Positions 10,692 to 20,064 of a DNA stretch of 64,000 nucleotides are shown here, piece by piece. Location of the stretch: NCBI GenBank assembly GCA_004380135.1, contig QXCR01000094.1, forward strand, positions 51,563 through 115,562, given 5' to 3'. Positions within the stretch are counted from its first letter, which is position 1. Each line of letters opens with the position of its first letter. Origin of the DNA: Stemphylium vesicarium (taxonomy: Eukaryota; Ascomycota; Dothideomycetes; Pleosporales; Pleosporaceae). The notes beneath the pieces were generated by a model. That model was not told where the DNA came from, did not search any database, and saw only the letters and a program-made list of their open reading frames with translations. A program made the translations under genes and the position numbers.

Positions 10692-12360
10692 ATGCAGCGC
10701 AGACAGAGCGCACGAGTGCGACACCCGCCCCCTACCAAGGCCGCAAGCAAGTGACTAACGAAATATAGGGAGAATGGATTCCCACAGAGGGACAGTGGCC
10801 TGTGGACCCTCAAGAAGACGTCGAGGTTTCGGAGCAGCGCATATGGGTTGATGGCTGTTTCGACTTTGCCCACCATGGTATGTCCAAGTCTGGGATACGG
10901 CTTGCTATGACGCTCACAGGTGCAATCAGGTCATGCTGGCGCAATGCTGCAAGCCCGCCAGCTGGGCGAGGAGCTCTTCGTTGGTGTGCACTCAGATGAA
11001 GCCATCATGGAAAATAAGGGCCCGACGGTGATGCGCCTGGACGAGCGGTACGTGAGCTCGGTATACACCCATCATTGCGACACCAATGGCTGACTAGAAC
11101 AGTGTCGCTGCCGTCGAAGCCTGCCGATGGGCCACCAAAACCGTCCCGCGAGCCCCTTACGTAACGTCGCTGCCCTGGATCACCCATTACGGCTGCCAAT
11201 ACGTGGTACACGGCGATGACATCACCTCCGACAGCGACGGAAGGGACTGCTACCGCTACGTCAAGCAAGCCGGCAGGTTCAAGGTGGTTAAGCGCACACC
11301 AGGTATCTCCACGACCGATCTCGTTGGGCGCATGCTACTATGCACCAAGTCGCATTTCATACCTTCGCTCGAGAAGAGGCTATCGGGTGATGAGGGCCCA
11401 GGCGACCAGGAAGAGCGCACAAAGGCAGGAGAGGAGATGCTGCAGCGCATCAAGGACTATGCGACCGACGCTTCAGGCCGTGCGCCTGGCTGCGACGTCT
11501 GGTACTGGCATGCTTCGCGACCCGTCAAGCTACGGAGAACTACCACCAGCGGCACCGTGGCCAGCCCAACCCGACCTGGAGCCCCTCGTCTGGATTCCAC
11601 CGCTTCGCAAATAGCGCCTGTGAAGGAAGAGAAGGGCAAGTTCCACCAGCTCGTCCAGGGCAAGGGTGTCAAGCCCGGCCAGGCTGTCGTATACGTTGAT
11701 GGAGGCTGGGATCTGTTCTCCTCTGGCCACATCGAGTTCCTGCGTCTAGTTACCCAGTCGGAAGAAGAGAGGGCCAAAGAGAGAGGATGGTACACCGAGG
11801 AAGCCAAGAAGGAGCGTATGGAAAAAGCCGGCGAGGACTACGGCCCAGTCTTCTTGATTGCGGGTATCCACGACGACGAGGTCATCAACCACTGGAAGGG
11901 CATCAACTACCCCATCATGAACATCTTCGAGCGTGGCCTCTGCGTCCTGCAATGCAAGGCATGTCACCTTTTTCTAATCTCCATCTCCCACTAACAGTCC
12001 CAGTTCGTCCACGCCGTCATCTTCGGTGCCCCCTTCTCCCTCAGCAAGGCCTTCCTCCATACACTGCCCTACTCGGAACCTCTCACCGTCTACCACGGCA
12101 AAACAACCTTCATGCCCCTCCAATTCGATCCCTACGCCGTCGCCAAGTCCCTGAACATCTACCGCGAAATCGCCGACCACGGCTTCCAAAACGTCAACGC
12201 CGCAGAAATCGTAGCGAGAATCATGAAGGGTAGAGCACTGTACGAAGAGAGACAGCGCAAGAAGGGTGAAAAGGGCGTCACCGAAGACGCGGAGAAGATT
12301 CGACAGGAACTCGAGAGGGAGCAGAGGAGGAAGGAGGTTGAGGGCCAGTTTGGTCTTTAG
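10692..12360 (+). CDS. ECT1: Ethanolamine-phosphate cytidylyltransferase
   Basis: Makes CDP-ethanolamine from CTP and phosphoethanolamine in the Kennedy pathway for phosphatidylethanolamine. Proposed exons: 10692-10715, 10769-10877, 10930-11047, 11103-11958, 12004-12360, giving 487 residues. The first cytidylyltransferase domain carries RIWVDGCFDFAHHGHAGAM, with the HxGH motif split by intron 2. The second domain carries VVYVDGGWDLFSSGHIEFL, where the first His of HxGH is replaced by Ser. A lysine/glutamate-rich helix forms the C-terminus. The last intron (11959-12003) begins GC instead of GT: AAG|gcatgt. Joining there restores VLQCK-FVHAVIFGAP, which fits the family. The first exon (8 codons) is the least certain part, since its donor (gtgcga) is weak. 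Confidence 0.92.
11959..12003 (+). other. GC-AG intron in ECT1
   Basis: A 45-nt intron with donor AAG|gcatgt and acceptor cccag. A normal GT donor in the right phase is not available nearby, and the GC donor restores the conserved protein join. Confidence 0.8.
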
Positions 12361-12916
12361 GTCAGCCATCTGGTCGATGAATCTTGGCTGTGTTAATACG
12401 AGAAGCGGGGTAGTATTGCTTCATCACTTCTTTATACAAAAGCATGGCTATAGAGACCATGGCTATACATTAATCTTCAACAGATGTCCGAGTCTTGGAC
12501 TCGCAATATATACAATCATCATATCATTATGCTGTTTGTTATTAACTAGTGACTGTAGAATTCAGCTACCCAGAACAATCTCTTGAATCCGAGCGTGTTT
12601 CCACCGTCTCACTCCTAGGCAATGACATCTCGAAACCCCGCAACCTCCTTGACTTGGGAAATTTGAAGGAACAAGAGCTTACTCCAAATGCGAGCTTTTA
12701 TGCGCCTTCGCTACCACTCTTTCTCCTACACCACACTCATTCTTTACGCCTTCTGAAAATTCCCGTGTTTCTTCTTGTGCCCTATTCACACGATTATTGT
12801 TGGATCATCACCCTGCTGTCCTGAATCCTGCCGTTACTCCTACTCTGTACCTCCGCTTGAATGCCTCCTCGACATCACCGCTTCTTTTTAGTCCTCCTCC
12901 TCCTTTTCTTTGTACT
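12361..12916. other. Convergent 3' region
   Basis: 556 nt between the ends of ECT1 (+) and 2EXR-like copy C (-). Pyrimidine-rich in the second half. No gene seen. Confidence 0.5.
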
Positions 12917-13594
12917 CTACTTCTTCCTTTCCCTCCCTCTGTTCCTCACCTTCCTCCTCCCTTCTTCTGCCAGAAATATCACCTCCAAATCCTTCCGACC
13001 AAACCACATGCGCACAGTGTCTGCTGCTTCATCTCGATTGAGAAAGGGGAAAATTCCCACCTTCACACACTCAAGTACCGGTAGCCTCATTCCGAAACTT
13101 TGAGGTTTTCCCCGCCCTCCTTTGGTGCTATCGAAGATCGAAACTATGTACATGATGCCGAAGTCATCGATCTGGACCGTGGTGAGCTTTTTGATTGGTC
13201 TTGGACGAGGTGACCGCACGAAACCGGTACAAAATGTGGCAAGTCGGTAGAAGATCGGTGAGGCTTCGTGACGGATTTGTTGACTAATTGCCAGAAGAGA
13301 TGTGTCCTTGGAGTTCCAGAAGGTCACTGTTTTCTTCTTTCCGTCGACTATTATTGTGTCGTGGTAGCTGTGTACTGTGGTGGAGCGGCTTGCGAGCTCG
13401 TAGATGCGGTTTCGTAGCTCGGGCGGGAGGCGGAGGAGAGGTGAGTTGAGCTGGTTCTGAAGGGTACTGACAACATATCAGTGGCTGTGCGACATCGACA
13501 CGAGTGGCATCAATGCGGAAAGAACTTACATTTCTCCAGCAGCCTCCACGGTCAGTTTGGCTCGCTTTCCCGACATTGCAGCGTTGGAAGCCAT
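12917..13594 (-). CDS. 2EXR/DUF7730-like protein, copy C, intact
   Basis: Exons 13594-13530 and 13466-12917 on the minus strand give 204 residues. The intron is phase 2 and again splits an Ile codon (AT|gtaagt ... gtcag|T). The protein reads MASNAAMSGKRAKLTVEAAG, then LQNQLNSPLLRLPPELRNRIY, then TFWNSKDTSLLAISQQIRHEASPIFY. The start at 13594 has a good context (gacaATGG); a second Met six codons later is possible. The C-terminus is basic (RRKVRNRGRERKK). There are no membrane segments. This is the best-preserved copy and serves as the reference for reading the broken copies D and E. Its function is unknown. Confidence 0.82.
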
Positions 13595-14380
13595 TGTCGG
13601 CGATGTTGCAGATTGGAGTTGAGAGAAGATAGGAAGGCGCAGGTGGTTGAAGAGGGAAGGTGAGGTACGAGGAAGCGGGTCTAGGGTCTCACTGGTGAGA
13701 TCTGAACTTTAAGAGAGATGGGCGGAGTGAGAGTGAGAGTAGCACAGACCCAGGTCATGATTTGTTGGGGTTAGGCTACAGTGTTGTGGGAGTGAGAGGA
13801 GTGGGTATGCTACGTCATTGTTGTAGCGGAAATCATGTCAGTGTTTATTTACCTTTTCTGCCTTTCACCAACGCTGTGCTCGAGGAAAACATAGTAATTG
13901 CATGGAATTCTTGAAACATCTTAGCTAAAGAGCCATAGAAGCCCTAGGACAATTTCTCGTCAGTCTCGAGGCGACCTGCCCAACGCCATATCATATAACG
14001 AAATTGAGCTCCCACCCATGCAGATATGCCATGAATTTCGCTGAGACTCTTAAAGTACGCATCTCATTGCCTAGTCTCCCTCTCCACTAGACCCACTAGG
14101 GAAAAAAAAACCCCCACCCATTCTACGCTTGCACCAAGCCTCCCGCAGTCCCACAAGTAACCACCCAGTCCTGTCTCCCAAACCACTTCCTCAGAGGTCC
14201 TTCCCAAGCATTAGGCAGGTCGCTGACCAAGTTAGTTATGAAAACGCTCTTCACGGCCGGCAGCCCGAAACTAGTGTTTTGCAATGCGCAGTGGCGCCCC
14301 GCCCCCGCCGGATTAGCGATGCATTACATTGTGAAGAACAACTCCCGCCCACTCAATTACACAGACGTGATTTCCTCTAC
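13595..14380. other. Intergenic region between 2EXR-like copies C and D
   Basis: 786 nt, upstream of copy C and downstream of pseudogene D. It contains a 9-nt A run followed by a C run near 14102-14115. No gene seen. Confidence 0.45.
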
Positions 14381-14848
14381 TTAAGGCAGATGGGAAAACA
14401 TGGAGAGATCGTAGCTGATTTTGAAGGTGGCGTGGCGGTGGAAGAGCGACGAGGCCTCGTGTCAGATTTGGGAACAGGTTGATACGAGGGCTTTGTCGGT
14501 GGGGTCCCAGAATTCCAGCGGCTTCGTCTCCTTGCCCTTCTCTTTTCCCTTAAATTTCTGGGCGTGCTCCATGTCCACGAACGAAGTTAAGTTGTTGTCG
14601 ACGGAGATGGGGACGCTGCGCGTCTTTAGCTTCAGAATTGTGGCGCGGCTTACGTAGGTGTAGATTTTGTTGCGCAGTTCGGGTAGGAGGCAGAGGAGGG
14701 AGGAGGTACGCTGGTTGCGGAGTGTGCTTGTATACGTGTTAGTTGTCTGTATATCTGCGGTAATAGTCTAGAGGTAAGCTTACATTTCTTGGGAGGCTTC
14801 TCGGGTTAGCTTGGATTGATGTGTCGGGACTGGAGCGTTGGGAGGTAT
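14381..14848 (-). pseudogene. 2EXR/DUF7730-like protein, copy D, start codon lost and internal stop
   Basis: Aligned by eye with copy C. Exon 1 is 14848-14784, 65 nt as in copy C, and begins ATA where copy C has ATG: the reading xPPNAP...SKLTREASQE matches MASNAA...AKLTVEAAGE residue for residue. The phase-2 intron (14783-14727) and exon 2 (ITLRNQRTSSLLCLLPELRNKIY) are intact. At 14464-14462 a TGA stands where the family has CGA or CGC in QIRHEAS (here CSQI-stop-HEASSLF). The frame ends at TAA 14383-14381. No alternative in-frame ATG exists within about 120 nt upstream. Both changes (ATG to ATA, CGA to TGA) are G:C to A:T transitions. Confidence 0.8.
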
Positions 14849-15299
14849 GGTTGGTCGTTGTGTGGGTTGACGATGGAGTTGAAGCTAAAAGAGGGACAGA
14901 ATGGGGTTAGTTGTTGAAGGGGAAGGAGAGGCAGGTGGAGAGGATGAAGAGAATATATCTCAGCACCAGCGTGAAATTAGCACAGACCCTATTCACAATC
15001 CGTTAGAAATTGGTTGCAATGGAGTGTGAAGTCCTGAATATGCTACGTCCTCGTCATATCTCAAGATCTCTTACTGTTTATCTGCCTTTCCCTCTCCTCC
15101 CACCAACACTACACTCGTCTCCACTTTCTCGTTTCCCCACCTTGTACCGAGCCAATCTCTGGACTCGAGTGATGGCCTCGGCTTGCAACGCTTCAATTCG
15201 ACGCTCGCTGCTGCTCTCCAGGCACTGCAACCGCTCTGCGGGTACACTTCTTAATCCTTCATCCCCACAAGCTACGACCTCAATCAACCCCAGCAAACC
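14849..15299. other. Divergent intergenic region between pseudogenes D and E
   Basis: 451 nt. It presumably held promoters for both copies. No gene or repeat seen. Confidence 0.45.
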
Positions 15300-15903
15300 A
15301 TGTCTCGCGAGGGCCGCCCAAAGTCGCCCTCGCAAGAGTTCGCACCGGAACAGCTTGTAGATATGTAAGTTCGACTTCACCGTACAACCACAGCACTCAC
15401 TAAAGTAAGCAGTGCGCAGAGGAATCAGGTCATGTCACCTCTCTTGCGACTCCCCGATGAGCTGCGCAATCGCATCTACACCTACGTTGCGGGGCACGTC
15501 ATGATCATGCTACCCCCATCACCTGGACGGAGGGAACTCGAGAAAAAAAATGAAGGTACCCAAGAACAGAGATCCAACCCTCCTGCAAGTCTGCCAGCAG
15601 ATCCGATATGAGGACAGCCCAATCATCTATAGGCATGCAAATTTCCTTGGGACTTGTATTGAGGAACTACATGAGCTAGCGCAGATAGTGAGTGGCTACG
15701 GTCCCCAGAAAACCTCCTCGACTCGCGTTCCGGTCATTGTGTATTTTACTTTAACGGATACAGAATGGGGAGTGGGCCTGAGGAATGGGCGGCGGGTGCC
15801 TGAATTCTTTGTGAAACAAAGGCTCTCGTACCTTTGGGGATTCTACGACCTAAAGTCTCGCCGTTACATTCCAGACAGTTGTAGTGAGAGTTTGGAGGAC
15901 TGA
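15300..15903 (+). pseudogene. 2EXR/DUF7730-like protein, copy E, frameshift in an A8 run
   Basis: Exon 1 is 15300-15364 (65 nt, MSREGRPKSPSQEFAPEQLVD), the intron is 15365-15412 (48 nt, phase 2, AT|gtaagt ... agcag|T), and exon 2 begins IAQRNQVMSPLLRLPDELRNRIY. The frame runs into eight A residues at 15543-15550; after that the conserved continuation (DPTLLQVCQQIRYEDSPIIY, to a TGA at 15901-15903) is found one base out of phase. Seven A residues would join both parts. As it stands the protein would end about 20 codons later. It may be a real frameshift, an assembly error in a homopolymer, or a polymorphism. No intron bridging the two frames keeps the conserved block. Confidence 0.7.
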
Positions 15904-17123
15904 GTCGGGCACGAAAAATCTGTGATTGCTTGTATTAATTGGGCCGGGGCTTTGGAGTGTGGGGTGCGCGATCGGTCCGTTGTGGAGTACGACTGTTTCC
16001 TCTGTGTATGGTAGTTTCTCCAGGTTTCAATGTAGCTCAACGGAGTACGAGTGTGCATCTAGAATGCCACTCTCACACGAACCTGTAGACGAATCAAGAA
16101 GTAGTAAAGACTACTCGGTGAACCGAGACAATTTATTTAGTTTTCAACCCGACGTTACGAGCTTGGAAATGATGGCCTTCACGCGCTTCATGTTGAAGTT
16201 TTCCGTTACCTATGGATATCTTCTCCACTAATGTAGTGGAAGTGCTGACCCTGAGATCACCCAATCAAGACTAGTTCGGCGGTGACGTATGGAGCCGGAC
16301 GAACGCGGGCGGTCCCGAGGTCGTTGCACAATCCGCCACACACACGACCTCGGGGATATTTTGCGATTGGCATTCGAAACTCTCAGTTCACGGCATGCGC
16401 CATCACGGCCCGATTCCACGTGCGACTTCCCATATCGAAGACCCTGCATGCTCATGACCAACCAGTCCGCCAGGATACTCGGAGCATATCTGTCCAGAAC
16501 CTTTTGAGATGTTCGGGAAGAGTTCGCAGCTCCAACTCTCAATACGGTTAGCTGCAGTACAGTTGCAGGCTCATGTATCGAGATGACATTTTCATGACCG
16601 GTATCGTGATCCGCGGATGCGATACCGGAGGCAAGCTGGGCATGAGCTCGCAAGATAGCAGACATGATCAATCAGATTCAGATACTTCTCCAATAAGCAC
16701 AAATCTGTGAGACCTCAGAAGGAGTTGGAATCTCCACTTACAACACCCGAGCGGGCCTCGGGAACAAGACGGATGGGATTTCGGTGCCGCGGCCGATGGA
16801 CTCGATGAAGCTCTCCGGGTGGGCCGTGTGTGCTTAAGCGAGGAGGAAAGAGAACTTGAGTTAGGCGTCAGCAAATAAGAAAGACGATCCTGCGCAAAGA
16901 TGGATAAGAGTGCTTAAGCGAACTCATTCATTGCATCGGCATTACTGGTATAGGATGTTGTCGCGACAGTAATCCATATCGCCCCTGCAAATCCCGCTGA
17001 CCTTGGTAAGCTATGTGGACGCTATTAAGAGTGGACCAACGATGATCAAGCAAATTTCTCCCAGACACCTCGTTGTCAGCTCGTTCACCCCAGATCTCGG
17101 TGAAACGCGGTGGTATTCTCAGT
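15904..17123. other. Intergenic region
   Basis: 1.2 kb without a supported gene. A 147-codon frame on the minus strand (16228-16671) has no recognisable motif. The last part is the P450 promoter. Confidence 0.5.
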
Positions 17124-18884
17124 ATGGCTTCCATAAACTCTGGGGTTGCTCTGCTATTGATGGCCATTGGCGTCGTATGTTTCATCAAACAACGCTGGCA
17201 AAACAGACATGCCCTCCCTCTTCCACCTGGGCCTAAGGGCCTTCCTATCCTCGGAAATGTCAATGACATGCCCAAAGCTGGGATGTTGGAATGCCACCAC
17301 TGGCTTCAGCACAAAGATCTATATGGACCCATCTCTTCTGTTACTGTCATGGGCCAGACAATCGTCATTATCAATGACCCCTCAATTGCTTTGGAGCTTT
17401 TGCGTGACCGCTCAGCAATTCACTCTTCACGGCCGAGCCAGGTCTTCGCCAGCGAGATGTAAGTGCCGTTGTGCGCTCGGCAAGATGAGCTGTCATGCTG
17501 CAGTCCCAAGATTCTGACTTAGAGACTAGGGTTGGCTGGCAACATGCGACTGCTATGATGCCCTATACAAACACCTGGAAGATACACAGAAAGAACATCA
17601 CCAAGATCGCGAGTACGAGTACCTCTATATCTGTCTTCGATCGCGCCCAAGAAGCTGAAGCGGCGCATTTTCTGGTCAATCTTCTTGAATCGCCAGACGA
17701 CTTGTTTGATCACATCCGCAAGGAAGCTGGCAGTGTAATTCTGAAGATTACCTATGGCTACAATACGGAAGTCCGAGGTCAGGATCCGTTTGTTGATCTA
17801 GCTTCCAAGACCATGGAGCAGTTCGCCGATGCAACTGTCCCCGGTCGGTGGTCTGTCGATGTCTTCCCGTTCAGTGAGTCCTCGTCCCTTAATAGCAGAA
17901 GCCAAGTCTGATTTCCGTTAGTGAAGTATCTTCCCGAATGGTTACCCGGAGCTGAGTTCAAACGAACCGCGAAGAAGATGGCAGCGCAGCTGAAACAGTG
18001 CACCAACCAGCCGTACGAATTTGTCAAGCAGCAGATGCGCGAGAAAAGACACACGCCATCATTTCTCTCTCAGTGTATCGACAGTATCGGTAGCGATGCA
18101 GAACTAGAATTCGTCCACAAGTGGGCTGCGCTAGCCTTGTATCTTGGTGGCGCTGATACAGTAAGCTCTTGGGCTAATCAATATTAATCTGCAATGCTAA
18201 CATTTGAAAAAGACCGTATCATCTATAATGACATTCTTCTTAGCAATGACCGTGTTCCCAGACGCCCAAAAGAAAGCCCAAGAAGAAATCGACCGCGTGA
18301 TTGGCGGAAGCCGTCTTCCGACCAGCAAAGACCTCAGCACACTTCCCTACATCGAGGCCGTAATGAAAGAGACCCACCGCTGGCACCTCGTCGTGCCCAT
18401 GGGTATCCCACACACCTGCACTGAAGAAGACACATGCCGCGGCTACCGCATCCCAAAGGGTTCAATACTCCTCCCCAACAACTGGTTCTTCACGCACGAT
18501 CCTACAGTCTACCCCGACCCTATGGAATTCCGCCCGGAGCGGTTCATTGAGACGGCTACGCACAGACCGGAGCCTGATCCGCGGAATTACATCTTTGGGT
18601 ACGGCAGACGTATTTGCCCAGGTAGATATGTAGCCGATAATGCGCTCTTTGTTACTATTGCGCAGACACTCACTGTTTTCAATATTGGCAAGTTTGTGGA
18701 GAAGGATGGTAGGGTTGTCACGCCGGAAGTCAGATTTGAGCCGGGTACGGTTAGCCATGCTGTGCCTTATCGGTGCTCGATTAAGCCGCGGTCGGAGGCT
18801 CATGAGCAGTTGATCAGGGCGGCTGAGCATCAGTTTCCATATGAAGAAAGTGATGCGAAGGAGCTGGAGAGCATCAAGTGGTAA
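17124..18884 (+). CDS. Cytochrome P450 monooxygenase (O-methylsterigmatocystin oxidoreductase-like)
   Basis: Membrane-anchored heme monooxygenase on the ER. Exons 17124-17458, 17530-17873, 17922-18160, 18213-18884 give 529 residues. The N-terminal anchor is residues 6-20 (GVALLLMAIGVVCF), then the Pro-rich hinge LPLPPGPKGLPILGN. The I-helix region is ALYLGGADT joined to TVSSIMTFF by the third intron; ExxR is around Glu359-Arg362 (KETHR); PERF is in MEFRPERF; the heme-binding motif is FGYGRRICPGR with the ligand Cys at about 441. The I-helix AGxDT consensus reads GGADT here. The general layout resembles fungal P450s annotated as OrdA-like; the substrate cannot be deduced. It converges on the aquaporin gene 211 nt downstream. 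Confidence 0.93.
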
Positions 18885-19095
18885 ATCAGAATTTGATTTT
18901 GGAAATGTCTTGGGACTTGGAGGCTCCAAAGGGGAAGTGGATCACTCTTCGCCCCGATCGCTGAGTGGAAGCAGAAATCGGTATCATGTTGCACGTAGAT
19001 GCTGATGTATCGGGGCCAATTGTAATCACTCCACTCGGATCGATCTCAGGCAGTTTGTAGGTCATGAATTCATTGTGCCTCCAGGGCTTCCTATA

Positions 19096-20064
19096 TCAAA
19101 ACTGCTCTCTCCGCACCCAATTGATCAGCGCATAAGCCCCGCTTGCTACGCCCGCACCTAGCATTGGACCTAGCCAGTAGATCCAATGGTAGCTCGTAAA
19201 TCCCACTACGCACGCGGGACCAAAGCTTCGAGCAGGATTGAGACTGCCACCAGTGAAGTAGACACTGCAAATCTCGGCGATGAACAGCGATAGGCCAATG
19301 TAAAACGGCTTCGACGCTCCAGCTTCCAGCATGAGAATCGTGAGAATGAGCTGTGAAGTCACAAACGCCTCGAGAAAGAGACCGCGCGGGATGGACATGG
19401 AGATATCAAGTTTCGTGTCGATGGTCAATGGTCCGGGGAAGAGGCAGGAAACGAACGCAGCCGCGGCGATTCCAGCGAGAAGCTGTGCGACGATGGTCTG
19501 GATTGCGCGATGCCAGTGTATCTTTCGTGTGAACCATAGTGCAGCGGTGACCTGTGAGAGACTGCGTTAGCGTGTGTTACACTGCATGTATGTATTGCTC
19601 GCATATGTTCTAATGTCGTGGTAACGTTACACGAAACTGGGGTTGTGCAGAACGGTGATTAAACTTACGGCCGGGTTCTACACATTGTTAGCTCTGGATC
19701 TATAAACTCAATTTCTGCTCGCGCTACTTACAAACTTTCCGCCACTGACATCCGCGAATATGGCAACGTTGATTGCGAGAGAGACACCGAAGGCGAAGGC
19801 GATGTATAGGAGCTTGGCTACGTCGGGCATGGGGTTTGCGCTCGCGGTGAGATCGTTTGTGCCAGCTGCGTTGAGTGCGATTTGGGTGCCGGAGAAAGCC
19901 AGGGAGAGGAACATGAATGTTCCAATCAGTTCTCCCAGGAAAGCCGTAACCTCGGTGCGAATAAAGTGATGAGGTCTCCGGTCTTCAGAAGGCGGAGCAG
20001 TCGAAGGCTCATGGAAAGGGAGAATAGAGCCCTGCTCCTTGTCGTGAACGTCTTTGGCGGACAT
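19096..20064 (-). CDS. Aquaporin / MIP-family channel
   Basis: Water or small-solute channel of the plasma membrane. Three exons on the minus strand: 20064-19732, a 9-nt micro-exon 19677-19669, and 19551-19096, giving 265 residues. The first pore motif NPA is made entirely by the micro-exon: GGKF|NPA|VTAALWF. The second motif is GGSLNPARSFGPA. Six hydrophobic segments are visible (for example VTAFLGELIGTFMFLSLAF and IAFAFGVSLAINVAIFA). The start is uncertain: Met codons in the same frame at 20190 and 20286 would add 42 or 74 Ser/Thr-rich residues; I chose 20064 because the pyrimidine-rich upstream sequence looks like a 5'UTR. The introns are 54 and 116 nt. Confidence 0.9.
19669..19677 (-). 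other. 9-nt micro-exon encoding the NPA motif of the aquaporin
   Basis: On the minus strand the order is tgtag, then the nine bases for Asn-Pro-Ala, then gtaagt. Both flanking introns are phase 0, so the exon is exactly three codons. Without it the channel lacks the first NPA, which every working MIP has. Confidence 0.88.

Noticed and set aside
15550..15903. Independent 117-residue gene starting at 15550
   Set aside because: It lacks the conserved LPxELRNxIY block, which lies just upstream in another frame; it is the rear half of copy E.
16228..16671. 147-codon minus-strand frame upstream of the P450
   Set aside because: No recognisable motif, no start context, and no conserved neighbour relation.
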